Below, one piece after another: positions 9,951 through 22,759 of a DNA stretch of 64,000 nucleotides. The stretch covers positions 186,001-250,000 of the forward strand of contig NW_001799637.1 of assembly GCF_000165425.1 (NCBI RefSeq), in the 5' to 3' direction. Each line of letters opens with the position of its first letter. The first letter of the stretch is position 1. Source of the stretch: Paramecium tetraurelia (taxonomy: Eukaryota > Ciliophora > Oligohymenophorea > Peniculida > Parameciidae). The translations under genes and the position numbers were made by a program. The notes under the pieces are model-generated. The model was given only the letters and a program-made list of their open reading frames with translations, had not been told where the DNA came from and ran no database searches.

Positions 9951-12302
9951 ATTAATAACAATATACTTATTCTTCTCACTTATCTACAGAAATTGAGGAT
10001 GGAAAAATGCATCTGCATAAAGATAAACTGGTGTAAAAGATAGTGGACCAAATTCAATTGTTGATCTCAAATCCAAATTAAGTATAAATTTCTTGTTGCC
10101 ATAAAATAGCCAAACGAAGGGGATCAACAGTTCTACGATTGCTTTAAATATGGAATTGCTCAATAATACTTAAGTACTAAGAAAAGTATAAATTTAAGCT
10201 GAGATAATGCAATAAGTTTAAGCAAGTTCGAATATTGATCAACCTAGAAAGGCATTCTCGTATTCAGTTTTCACTAAGATGTCTTCTATCCTATTGAATT
10301 ACTAAACTCAATAGTATACGGTTGCGATAAGAATCAATTAATAATTACACTTTTTGGCAAGAGATACCATTAGAATAATATAAGAGATTTTTGAAGCACT
10401 TTAATATGTCGATAAAGTGCAATTGTGCGGCAAGGATGCTTCCTTAAAATCGTATGATAAATATATGAGATAACTGGATTAATTGGTTTTTTTTTGGGAA
10501 TAAATACACATATTAGAAAATAGACCCATATCGTTTAATAAGGAGGATATATCATCTCAAATTTCCCAGTAATTAGATCAATTGTTGGACACTTTAGTAA
10601 AGAGACTCGATTTTTAGTAGAAATCATAGAGGCTGAAACAGGCAGAATCATCAAAACCAGTTTAAGCGACTAATAGCTAACCACAAGTAGACCATAGATT
10701 AAGAATTGCCCATGAAATGTTTGCAGGACTTGGCAGAGAAAAGGACTAAATAGCAGCTGTGTAATTGTATACGAAATTGGCAGAAGAAAATGATGCTACA
10801 GGCTAAGCGATTATGGGACAAATTTATTTAGAAGGGATTGGCTGTCCAAAAGATTATGATTAAGTTAACATTTTATTAATCATCTAGGCTTTCAATTACT
10901 TTAAGAAGAGTGCTGATCAATAAAATGCCTTCAGTTTATATCATGCTTCTAAATTAGTTTTAGTATTTATTAAACTTAATATTAAGGAAGCTAAAGTCTT
11001 TGATAAATTTTATGAAAAGGATTATAATAACACAATAACCAGCAAAAATTCAAGCGAAACATATAGTAGAAATTCTGACTGCTCTTTTGCCTTGACTCTC
11101 CTAAAACGAGCTGCAGAATTAGACCATTCAGAATCCATGATATACTTGGGAGATTTGTATAGCAATGGACTCCAATTATAAGATTGTATAATTTCAATAT
11201 AATTTCATTAGATACTTTAGAGAAGGATTATTCCAATGCTGAATTTTATTACAAATAAGCTTAAAATAAAAATTCAGCTAAAGCAATGCATAAATTGGCT
11301 CTTCTTTATTTAACAATGTGCATATAACCACTATATAAAGTAATGTATTTAATGATTGGCAGAATCGTAGTCGATTGATTTACCCTCTGTTGAATCAGGC
11401 CAAGAATTAAGATTATTTGCCTGCCTTTTATGATTTGGGATTACTATTATATTAGGGATTACAAGATGATATAGAATAGAACCTAGTTATGGCTGAATTA
11501 ATATTTGAGCAGGGGTGCATGAAAGGTGATCTTAAATGTGCTTAGAAGTTGCTCAATTTAAGATTTCAAGCATTAAGAAAAAATGAAGTTTCTATAGAAG
11601 ATTACTTTGGTTTACTCGATCAAATAGAATAAGGTAACAAGGATTGGACCATTACCTATTATATAAGAGGAAAGGTCTATGAAAAAGGTCTTTAAGTAGA
11701 GAAAAATTAAAAGAAGGCTTAAGAATAATATAGATTAGGCTATATGAAGGGATGTCAAAAATGCAGAGTTTAGTTAGATAAAAATCAAAAAGAGACTATG
11801 CCAACAGACAATAATCCAACAAATTCTTAACAATCTTCATTATATTAAAGGCAAACCATCAACGGGTTCATTGAACAAATTAGATAATCTGAATGCAGGA
11901 AACCCTTTTAAAACTAGAGATAAGTTTCTAATGGGAATGTCTAATCAATATTTAACAATGCTGAGAATGATATATAATCCACTATGTAAGCAATATTTTG
12001 ATATACTCCTTAGTCAAGATGGACATACACGAATGACTATAAGTATTACTAGACCTAAAAATCAAACTGATGATAGAAAGAGAGGAGTATCTGCTTCTGA
12101 CTTACCACTCTAAGATATTGGAGGAAGTATCCTGCTTTCACAGATTAAATTTCCTGAAAAAACTCATAACCATTCTGTATTTTGGTCACCTAGATAAACA
12201 TCTTAGTAATCTTAAACTGGATTACAAATCACTAATTCTATTTCTAAAAAACGATTTAACCTTAATAAAATTAGGCTTCAAAGCAATATTCCTGAGAATT
12301 GA
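9947..12302 (+). CDS. Sel1-like repeat protein
   Basis: 739-residue soluble protein with helical Sel1/TPR-type repeats over about residues 240-560: for example QLYTKLAEENDATGQAIMG followed by QIYLEGIGCPKDYDQ, then FNYFKKSADQQNAFSLYHAS, LLKRAAELDHSESMIYLGDL, and AEFYYKQAQNKNSAKAMHKL. Such repeats are protein-interaction scaffolds. Introns: 10082-10109, 10186-10216, 11186-11211, one 23-nt intron that could be either 11340-11362 (GTA donor, preferred) or 11318-11340 (GTG donor), and 11986-12013. The last carries the frame past an apparent TGA to the true end at 12300-12302. The start is either 9947, overlapping the upstream stop, or the in-frame ATG at 10007. The N-terminal 200 residues are Gln-rich and unassigned. 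Confidence 0.78.
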
Positions 12303-12574
12303 GTTATTTGGAACTAATAGCGTTATGTGATTATGAAAATTATTTTTTGTTATTCATCATATTGATATAATTATAAAAGATATTTCTAGTAGTGTATATA
12401 ATCGATTAAAAATTAAAATTGATTAGAATTATAACAGTAATTTTATTAATTCAATAATTGTAATGGGTTTTCACTCTTAATCAATATTTAGGGGCTGTAA
12501 AGTAATAATAATTTGTTGGGTATAATATTGCCAACCTTCTAATATCATATTTTTAATGTGTAGTAAATATTAAA

Positions 12575-15500
12575 ATGAATATAATTTTAGTTTTAATTAC
12601 CATTCTAACTTTCTGCCTCTAATCACTGTAAAAATCACAAACTTGGATGCTATTAAATGATGATTTAAAACCTATCGTCGAAAACAAAGCAATATATGAA
12701 AACTTGATTTATAAGTTAAACAAAATTGAATACCAAACTATATACAATATCTCAACACCTAATATTGGGTATACCTAAGCAAGAATAATTATCGACATAA
12801 AAATGAAAAGTAATTCTTCTCACCTAGATGAATAAATAATAAAGCAAGTATTAGTCAATGACAATTTTTCTAATATTAATTGCTAAAATCTGCCTTAGGA
12901 TACAATATATTATATTTGTTCTTTAGATCTGCTAACAACACAATAAAACTTCATTGAGATAATAATTTAACCAAGTCTTTAGTTTTTTTATAGAAATCTG
13001 CAAATTTTTGTGTTACAGTGTGCCTAAAATTGTGCACTATGTCAATAGTCAACGAACGCGTGCTTAAAATGCGAAGACTAATATTAGCTTATATAAGAAA
13101 AATGCCTAAAGGTGGATGATTAAATTCACGTTCACCATTATAGTATTAATTATTTGGGAAATTCATATGAAGGGCATAAGTAATATAAAAATAAGAAGCA
13201 TTTATTGACCACCTCTATAGGAGATGCCAATAATATTATCCTAGATTACAATACAACCAATACAACTAAAGAGATTCTCATAAATAATTAGACCTAAATA
13301 GGACCATTTATATAAAATGAAGGAATAGAATACTATAACCTTAGTATTCATGATGAACCTATGAATATAAGAATAGATTACACAATCTATCTTCTTTATA
13401 GTGATTTGCCTATAGCCCTCTTTTTTTTTTAAATAAATGGATTTGAAAATAAATAGTTTTTGTCTTTCAGATAATTTGACAATTTTGAAGATTGCTACTC
13501 TTCCTAATATGCAAATTGCAAAATCCACAAATTCTCATAATTTTATTTTAATATAACACAAATAGATAATCTTAAAATAATAGGTGCATTTCCACTACAA
13601 CAGAAAATTTCAGCTTGGGCTTTAGGCAATATTAAATTTACTTAATTTGAATTATTGAAATGCCAATATAAATAGTATCAATTAGGATGTTTTAAATAAT
13701 GCCCATCTGGGACCAAAGAAGTTAATAATGTTTGTTTGAGTAAAATTTAAGAGAAATTTGTTTCTGTTGTTCAATTTTTGTTCTTTTAAACCCAAAATTT
13801 TGAGTTTTTCTCTAATAATCATATATATATTGATTCCAATGACACTTATTTTAAATATGATAATATTGTGTATCACAATATTAAGAAAAGTCTTCAAATA
13901 GATGTTAAAATTAAGAAAGTAATGAAACTTTATGTAAAGTTGATCATATTAGATGCAAATTTAACTGAAAACATATCAATCAACCTAGCCAATTTTAGCT
14001 TAACTTATAATATATCTGATATGGAACCTTTAAACGTGTCTTTAGGAAGTGATGAAGTACAGGATTATGCTTTAGAAATTGAGAATGTTAAGATTGAATT
14101 TGATAATCCTAAGGGAAATTCTAAACTGCAAATTATACGTAAAGGTTGTTTCTATAATCGCTGTAATATTTTAATATCAGAACTCTTAATATTATCTCCA
14201 AAATGTAATAATTTTTGTCATGAATGTAATGTGGAATCCGGATGCATTGAACCAACATCAGAAAGCTAGTATTGCCCATAAGGTTATTTTTATAATGACT
14301 TCTAGTGCAGTAACTGTCCTAAAAATTGCAGTAGATGCAGTTAATATAATTATTGTATAGAATGCTATGAAGGGTTTGTTCTTTTCTCTGGTGAGTGCTA
14401 TTTAAAGGAAAAAGATAAATATTCTTCTGAAGATATGGCTTCACTTACCAATCCCGTTCTTGGTAAATTCTCAAATTAAGCTTACACTTAGTGTAAGAGT
14501 TAACATTAAGTAAGAAATGTAGAGAAATGTGCTTGTTAAGATGGATATATTTTCAATGAAGCATATGAATGCCTTCATTGCGATGAGCTATGCGAAACTT
14601 GCATTTAAACTGTAAGCCATTGTTAATCATGCAGATCTACTTAACATAGAAAATTGGAATCGGGATAGTGCCTTTGTTAGGAGGGATATTTTGAAGAACT
14701 TCAAAAATAGTTTTGCTAATAATGCTTGCCCAAATGCAAACAATGCTAATACAAAGAATTCATATGTACTGAATGTCATTTGTCTTAACATAGAGTTCTT
14801 AGTTTGAATGATTGCATATGTTAGGATGGGTATTATCATGATTTTATCTAAGATAGATGTTTAAGTAAATATTATTGTTATTGTAGAATGTAAAAACACA
14901 TGTAAAAATTGTAAAGATTATGATACTTGTATTGTTTGCGATGAATTGTAATTCAGAACATTGACATTCTAAAATCAATGTATATGCAAATAAGGTTATT
15001 TCTTAAACAATTAAATTTGTGAACCTTGTCATTACTCCTGTCTTGAATGCAGAGATTCTTCAGAATTTAATAAATGTACTAAATGTACATTAGAAAGGAA
15101 AAGAAAAAGTATCCAAATGGATTATTTTGAATGTCTTTGTTAAATTGGATTCTATGATGTTGGATAATAAGAATGTTATGATTGTTAGCTCTTTGATAAT
15201 CCTCCAATTGATCATTATTGTTATGCTAATTGTGGTGATGGAATCATTTAATGGAATGAAGAATGCGATAATGGAGTATAAACTCAATCTAAAGGATGTC
15301 ATAAATGTAAATTATCTTAATCTAAATGTTAAAATGAGATTTGTTAGATTTGTAACTTGAAAGAATGTGTATAATGTTAAGATGGATATTATTTAAAAAG
15401 TGACTATACCTGTGATAAGTGTTCTCCTATTTGCAAGACTTGTAAAATAAATCCATATAATTGCATTATTTGTGCTGATAACAACCTTCAATGTTCTAAT

Positions 15501-17200
15501 TGTCTGCCAGATTAAGGATACATATATCTTGAAAATTAATGTCAAAGTATTTGTGGAGATGGTTATATTACATTGGAAGAACAATGTGATGATGGTAATC
15601 TACTCGATAATGATGGATGCAATTCTAATTGTCTAATAGAACATTATTTTATATGCGGTAACACTTGTACTAATAAACCTTCTTGGCATTTTTAAATTTA
15701 ATAGAACAAATTTGATAAGTATTATTCAGATCAAAGACAATATCATATCACCATTAAAAATTACGAATCCAATATAGATAAGGAACAATTATAATTATCT
15801 TATGTAAAAACGAATCAATTATATCCATCTAATTGTGGTTAGTTTAATTATACAATAAGTAAATCATCAATCTCAAAAATTGGCTATCAATAATTCATAA
15901 TCAAACTTCACCTTTATCAATAATGCATTGATTAATAGCTAAGTATAATGCTATTTAATGATAGCAAAATAATCTATGAAAAATAGATTTAAATTATAAA
16001 TTATTTTACCCTCTAAAATCAATTCACAACTGTATTTGATTATTTATTATAGTCATTTAATCTGTTGTTGTATTTGTATGCAATAATCTTCACTGTCAAC
16101 TTCCTATTTATTCAATCACACAAATATATTGAAATCTTGTTTATATTTTAAATGATAGCATATCATAACCATTTTGAAATTTTAACTCCAAAATACTTTG
16201 AATCCTTTGTAGAACTATTTTCCCCCTATTAAATGATTATATCTTAACAGCTCGGAATTTAAAATATACAAAAAAGTTAATAAGAAACAAATTAATTCTA
16301 ATTATAAGATAATATTGTCAGATAACTCATCTTCACAATTATTTTGATTGTTGCTTCTTCCTCATTGCGTTTAATAGTTTATATTCTCATTAGAATTAAT
16401 TAAAATAGACGCCATAAATTTAATAAGAAATTATCTTAGAAACTTTAAAGATAATTAACCTATTAATTAGTTTACTTCCTTAATTATTTTAGTTATTAAC
16501 TTTATGGATGGATAATACTCAATTAATTTAATAGTTAGATCTCAGTATATATTATTTTTATTATTTTTTGTCATATCAAAATTTATTAGTATTTTAGAAA
16601 TTAATAACCAATTCGTTTTGTTGTTCTATTAAATGCTGCTTACATTTTTATTTTAATGATGATGAAAACGAATTAGATATTTTAATTGTTATTGACCTCT
16701 TTGATTGTTGGAGTATTATTGATATCATCAATAATTGAGAAAAACTGTTTTGATTTAAAATATAAGTTATTATTAGGAAATCTTTGGGGAACTCACTTCA
16801 TTTATCTAATCTTTGAACTTTATACTTCAACAGTCTAGAAATATGAACGACTGAATTAAATTTTGGGAGGAGTGCTAATAATCAATTATTTTATACTACT
16901 TTTATTATAGATGTTTGATATTTTAAGAACTTCTGTTATAATCACAAGTATTATTATTGCAATTTATATATAGAAAAATACTATTCAAACTTCAAGGAAA
17001 GGAATAAACATAAAACTTATGACTAACAATATTTTGGTGCAATTACTTTCCCAAGCTTGTCTCAAATATGACATAAGTTTAAAAGCTGAATACCTTAAAT
17101 ACTTTAACTTGATTGAATATTATAAAAGAAAATTTAGTAAGTAAATTTGTATAATTAAATATAGACAGAATTTCATATTAATTAAAATATAAATAAATGA
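12575..17200 (+). CDS. Large Cys-rich, multi-pass membrane protein
   Basis: About 1523 residues. It begins with a signal peptide (MNIILVLITILTFCLQ). Roughly residues 130-1020 are extracellular and rich in short Cys pairs (C-x2-C) of furin/growth-factor-receptor type, for example CAQNCALCQQSTNACLKC and CEPCHYSCLEC. Two copies of the CGDG...E.CD.G...GC repeat are visible (CGDGIIQWNEECDNG and CGDGYITLEEQCDDGN). The last ~430 residues hold seven or eight hydrophobic helices. This architecture is common in large ciliate surface proteins; ligand and function are unknown. One secure intron at 14865-14886 and a second near 17137-17168. The 3' end is uncertain: a 32-nt intron ends the frame at TGA 17198-17200, whereas a more canonical 28-nt intron (17137-17164) would read on into the next gene. 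Confidence 0.8.
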
Positions 17201-18419
17201 TTATTTTCATTAGTGCAATCTTGTATGTTGTAAATTCTTTTGTTGGAGATCTTACATGTTCAAGTTAACTTACTCAAACCACTTGCGAGAATCTTGGATA
17301 CTGCTTTTGGGATGGTTCACTTTGTTAAATCGAAGACTGCTATAAAATAGATGAAATAGCAGCATGTAGAGCAACCGGGATTCTACACACCCCTCCAACA
17401 GTTATATGCAATGCAATTGAAATGGATTCATATAACTATCAAATATATGCAAATGTTTGTAATGAACTGAGTGATGAACCTAATGAATTGGTTTAACATT
17501 ATATTAGATACTAAGAACCCAAAAGTGGATATCCTGACAAAAGTTCTGATGGAGTCACTTTGGCTTTATGGAATACACTTTTCCCACAATTTGGATATAT
17601 AGGATAAATCTACACAATTTAAATATTAAAACAAACCATGTTGTAATTGGATTAGACTCTGGACTTATACGTCAGATATAGATCTTTGTTTTTATACGAT
17701 ACTCAATGGACATACGATCAAGAGAAAGCCATATCTTATATGTTTTAGCAATTGAGAGTAATTTATGATTGATATTATGAAAGGATGACACAACTTTAAT
17801 AAACACAAATAAAAAACCGATGATTACAAAATTATGGTCTGTTGTAGATAACTTGTTAGAAAGATTTAGAATAATTGGTAATAATTATACAGCTATTTAC
17901 CCTCTGTATAGTATAAGTTAAGTGTCCTTGTCAAGACTGCAAGCGGAATTGTCGGGTCGCAAACATCTAGCCACTTTCAAATGGTCACAATATATATAGA
18001 ATGGATACGTCCAGCTATTGGGTTATGACTTACATTAGTTTGGGTTTGAAGGTTAGTTGACTTAAGTTTACGAATTCAATGTGTATGATTCAGGGCACAA
18101 CCCATTAGCTTTGACTTATGGAATCATCTACACCTTTTCTTTTGATGTATCTACCTTACCTACCCTATACCTCTATTCATTCAATAAAGCCACTCTTCAA
18201 GAAACTTAAATAAGAGCATTGATAATAGGAGCCTTTGATGATTGTAGTTATGATTCAATTACTTTAAAATCTACTTGCAGGATTTATCCTTTAACATCAA
18301 ACACCTAATATTTCATAGGTCCATCGCTAACCGCTTGTGGGAGTATTAGTAAGAGATACCAATGTAAATAGCCTCGTTGTTTATGGACAGGCTCAATCTG
18401 CACAAATAATCCACCATGA
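17197..18419 (+). CDS. Secreted Cys-containing protein A, paralogue of 18936-20271
   Basis: 398 residues with a signal peptide (MIIFISAILYVVNSFVG) and one intron (17758-17783). The N-terminal Cys motif GYCFWD...CQIEDCYKIDEIAACRA has a counterpart in the next gene (GWCYWD...CYLIDEVAACRA), so the two are tandem paralogues. A C-terminal Cys group follows (CGSISKRYQCKQPRCLW). No membrane helix is seen after the signal peptide, so the protein is probably secreted or surface-associated. The function is unknown and I recognise no named domain. ATG 17197 overlaps the proposed stop of the large membrane protein as ATGA. Confidence 0.72.
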
Positions 18420-18935
18420 TTATTTAGATAATATAATATTTCATATCATTTTTATTTTTTATGATCTCTGTTATAAGAGGAAGGACTCCAGTTGGGAATG
18501 GTGCTGATTGAGAACTATATAATAACGCTTAAATTTGTATACCCAATACTTAATAATCAAGTCTATTGGATGAAAATAAGGACAATAATCTATGAACATA
18601 TTTTGATGTTCGATGTAGTCTAAATTTGTTATTAGGATTACTTAATCCAACACTGAAGTTTGCAGCAGGTAGATAGATTAGATATAAGTCTGAGAATACT
18701 CTATTTAAATGATGAAGTGTCCTTCTAATAGAAATTAATTGAAATCAAGTAGGAATATTTGAATAATCTTCTTTATAAAAGCCGAAAAATTACTATTAAT
18801 ATGTAAATTCCAAAATATAGTGCTACTTTTTTCTCTTCATCAACTTTTAGAAATGGAGTGATCTTTTTAATTACAATTGTAAAATCAACTTTATATATAT
18901 AACTCTTTAATAGAACAATTAATTATTATGTATAT
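18420..18935. other. 516-base stretch without a confident gene
   Basis: No gene model is convincing. On the plus strand the longest protein-like frame (with stretches such as LLGLLNPTLKFAAGRQIRY near 18615-18680) is broken by several TGA codons. On the minus strand, an ATG at 18840 followed by a possible 34-nt intron opens a frame without TGA down to about 18450, encoding a hydrophobic ~130-residue chain. Both may be chance in AT-rich DNA where only one codon stops translation, or one may be a relic of a gene. The stretch also contains the promoter of the following secreted-protein gene. Confidence 0.5.
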
Positions 18936-20271
18936 ATGGTGATGATTAATAAAATTATGTTTGTTTTGATATTTATCTTCATCATAACGTTATAAGCTTC
19001 AACATACGTTGGATAAAGTCCCTGCTCAACATTAACAATAGCAAATTGTGGAGCGAATGCACATAATGGAGAAGGTTGGTGTTATTGGGATAGGTAGAAC
19101 GTGAGAATAATAAATTAGCCTTCTTACTCCTCCTGCTTGCGTAACTTTACCTTGCTATCTAATTGATGAAGTAGCTGCCTGTAGAGCAGGAGGATCTTTA
19201 ATAACAGGTGGTGCATTTACAGAATGTGATTCTCTGGACACAATTAGTTTAGAATATGATAATGTTTGTTGTGATAAGGGTCTTGGTAAATTGAGTCACG
19301 GTTTAGTAAGATTCCCCATGAATTTTGATGGGTATGTTGATTCAACTAATAATGATATTCCTACTCCTATTTCAGTCTTGGATATAACTATCAGCGTCAA
19401 AGAAATGTTCAAATTGTATACTATCAACCCTTGGCTGGCATATAAAGAACTAAGTGAGTCTTAATTTGAAAGCAAGCTCAAAGCTATCTTAGAAAAATAC
19501 TTAGAGCAATCTACAAGAGACGTTCTACTAACAGAACCAAAATCTCATCCCTTCTACATTGAGCGAACAGTCTACTAGTGTCTATAACTACTAAGAGATT
19601 GGACTGTCATTCACAAGTCTTCTGATTCCCTTAGGTATGCTATCCTACCTAAGATTTGGAGTCTTGCTCTTATTGCTTTAACTAGAATGACTAAATTTCA
19701 ACCCAATTACTATCAATCCCACCATTATATTATCAACTTTGCCATAATTCCGTATTTCAAAAACTATATCAAAATACTTGGCTAAGGACATACTTTGACT
19801 ATTGATTGGAGTTCTTTCTTTTACAATAGTAATGGTTTTATGATGGTGTATTCATATCCTCCTGAGCAATTTGGAATTATCAACACTTATACTGATGTAT
19901 TTTGTATTCGTCCATTCCAAGGATCAACTGTTACATATATAGAATCAGAAAATAATTATGATAGTTCCTTCTCCTAAATTAAATTTACTTACTATTGGTT
20001 AGAAGGCACATACTCAAGTATAGACGAAACAAAGGTCAAACTATTTTAAATCACTGATGATACTTCAACTATCACAGATACCTTAGTGGTTTTTACGTGC
20101 AATTAATCTCAAAGAATATGCACAAATACTGGTAATTTTCAACCTGCACCTCCGTTGGATGGTAAAGGATAAAATTATTTTCTTGCTCCCGATACTTACA
20201 ATTCATTAAGTGATTTCAAAAGAGCATAATGTATATTAGCCTATAAAACCTGGACAACTGTTTGCACTTGA
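18936..20271 (+). CDS. Secreted Cys-containing protein B, paralogue of 17197-18419
   Basis: 436 residues. The signal peptide is around MFVLIFIFIITLQAS; the start may be ATG 18936, 18942 or 18957, all in frame, and the third gives the most usual signal peptide. One intron (19094-19118) restores the N-terminal Cys motif GWCYWD...CYLIDEVAACRAGG shared with the upstream gene. The body is rich in Tyr, Thr, Ile and Phe, with a C-terminal Cys group (CNQSQRICTNTG, CILAYKTWTTVCT). No later membrane helix is evident. Secretion is inferred; function is unknown. Tandem duplication with 17197-18419 followed by strong divergence is the simplest explanation. Confidence 0.75.
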
Positions 20272-20908
20272 ATTTTGTGGAGAGAATTTAAATTTATAAA
20301 TAATTATATTCATTGCTTCCATTTATTATGATAATACAAATAAAGATTCAAAAATATTATATGTATATTAATTAGAACATTCTTAGAAAATATTCCTATT
20401 AAAATGATTTAAAAATGTTAATTTCTCTTACTAAAAATCAAAATTTTTTTTATGTTTTTAATTAATCGATTTGGATTCAAAAGAAGTTCTTAAAGAATTT
20501 TATTATTAAAATTTCTAAATATAAAACATATATAATTTAGATTTTAAATCTAAAAATCTTTTTTAGTTAATTAAATTACGTATCCCTAAAAGTAAAATAT
20601 TTATTAACAAATATCAATTTTTTTTTTAACTTGATTTGAGTAAAATAACAAAAAAAACTTACTTACACATTTTTTCTAGTTATCAATAATTATAGATGAT
20701 TAAATCACAAAAATCCTTATTATTGATAATATAAAATGCATAACATCATTAAGATACAAATTAAAAAATATATGTCCGTGAGTAAAGAGGTTCGATCATA
20801 TGAAGATAATTTCGGTTGATTATTATTATAAATGTTGAAAAATTATTGGATTCATGATATAATTTAAGTATTATAAAAATTTAATAAGAAGTTATTATTT
20901 TTATATTA
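20272..20908. other. 637-base AT-rich intergenic region, no gene seen
   Basis: Dominated by A/T runs, poly-T and poly-A tracts of eight to ten bases, and dense TGA in most frames. I find no open frame with protein-like composition, no splice-consistent model and no RNA gene. It separates two plus-strand genes and must hold the terminator of one and the promoter of the next. Confidence 0.6.
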
Positions 20909-22759
20909 ATGAATAAGTTCACACTGTCATTTAATGCTAAGGAGTTAGAATTAAAATACTAAGAGAATAGATACAATTTTACCATTCCTGTTTTTAAAGG
21001 AATTAGTTTGATCAGCTTTATCATTTGTGTTCTCAGAACTATACTATCATTCATCTTTGAAGAATATTTAACTCTCTATATTTTTCTAGGTTTAGGGATC
21101 TTAGTACTCATTACAACTTTTGTTATACTCTATTATAAAAAATCATGGATTGATAATTACCTCATATTTATAAATCACATACTTATGGTATACTAATACT
21201 CAGTTAATACTGGGTATGATGCTCAGGAAGCCTATCTTTTTGGATAAATGATGATGACTCTACATATAGTGATTATGCTGATATCAGATTTCAAGTGTGC
21301 CTTACTCCAATTAATCAATAACCTTATAATAAAAATTTTGATTGCAGAAATCAGCAATGGTAATATTTCACTATAAACGTATTTGTATACATTTTTTATT
21401 GCGTTTATGGCCATCTTTGTATTGTAGAGAACAAACAAGTAGTATAGATAATCGTTTCTATTTACTATCACAGATAATTCCTAAGGTAGTTTAATTATTA
21501 TCATTAGAATCCAAGAAATGTTTATTCCTTTATTGCTTGATAACCCCTTCGCTTACTTTACATTCGACCAGAATCACTTATCATTTTAAGTTCGACTCTC
21601 GAATTTTTCAGAATTTCCCTAATTCAATCAATATTAGTAGAGTTAAACTAACTTAAAGGCTCTGCTAAGAAAATATGTGATATTTGGAACTACCTTAGAG
21701 GATTTCATTTTTAATAGAGTTAACACTCATAATAACAAACTACTTGTAAACAAAATCCTTGAATTGAATAATCAAAAAAAGCCTAATGAAAAATTAATTG
21801 TAAAATATTCTGAGTTCTATATTACAGAATTGATGTTTATGATAGTAATTGATTAGAAACAATAAATTATTTTATCTTAAAATCAAAAAATAAATAAGCT
21901 AGAGAAAGGAATTAAAGTTTTTATTGGCGGCATAAATAAATTTTTGTAAGCTCAACTCCATTTAATCAATAAAGCAAATTATGACAGAAACTCTTTCTAT
22001 AAAATGTAAACTAAATTAATGTACATTCTAACTAAATTTTCTATCTCCAAAGATATTGCCCTCTCCTCCTGTGACATTAATTCAAAAATTAGTTACTTTA
22101 TTAAATTGTACCAAAAAGCCTACAATATTTAAATTTAATATAGACATCATCATGCTGATCATGATTTTTGTATAATTACAATGAAATAAATGCTTAATTA
22201 ATTACTCATCAAATTAATGACCTTTTTGTCTAAACATAATGAAGATTAAATTTCAATTGAAATTTTCTCTGAATAAAACTTTATTGATTTAATAATTTAT
22301 ACAAAATCTATAGCTGCATTACATGTATAACTCTAAAAAAAGACGAATTTTAGAAAAATCCTTAAAAAAATAGGACCATTTGATAAATTAATAGTTAATT
22401 AGGAAAGTAATTTTATCTTATTATTCAAGGTATAATTATTCGTTTATACAAAAATATGGGACATTTGGAAGATATGAATCCATTTGAATTATCTTGATTC
22501 ATCTGATATGATTATATTTGATAAATATTGTTTTAATTTACAATTATAATTTGTATAAATAGCCTATCATTAGATGATTTAATTTCGTAGTTGGAAGAAC
22601 TTAGGACTGAAGATTTACTTCAGATCTAAAAGTTTAGGTTTATATTTTTAAATTAAGGCCAAAAAAACTTAGTATGAAAATATATTTTAAATTCCAATAT
22701 CTACTATTTTTTAAATCATTAATCTCCTGAGCTCTTCTACTTTTAAGTTTAATAATTGA
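20909..22759 (+). pseudogene. Histidine-kinase-like membrane sensor with an in-frame TGA
   Basis: A single frame of 617 codons from ATG 20909 to TGA 22757-22759, interrupted by one in-frame TGA at 22475-22477. No GT-AG intron of usual size removes that TGA. The N-terminal ~190 residues contain several hydrophobic helices (GILVLITTFVILYY, MMMTLHIVIMLI, TFFIAFMAIFVLQ). A central soluble part follows, then a stretch resembling the N-box of a histidine-kinase ATPase domain (MKQMLNQLLIKLMTFL). After the TGA a Gly-Leu motif occurs (NLGLKIYF...SLGLYFQIK), in the position of a G-box. No phosphorylatable H-box is obvious. I read it as a degenerate sensor kinase: either a pseudogene, or a gene truncated to 522 residues. 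The family call is weak. Confidence 0.45.

Noticed and set aside
11318-11362. Two adjacent introns in the Sel1 gene (11318-11340 and 11340-11362)
   Set aside because: They overlap by one base and each alone restores the frame; only one can be real, and the GTA donor is preferred.
20272-20908. A transposon or internal eliminated sequence remnant
   Set aside because: No TA-bounded inverted repeat ends or transposase frame were recognised; AT richness alone is not evidence.
22475-22477. Selenocysteine UGA in the sensor-like gene
   Set aside because: No selenoprotein family match at that position and no hairpin could be confirmed by eye; nonsense or truncation is simpler, though the idea is noted in the finding.
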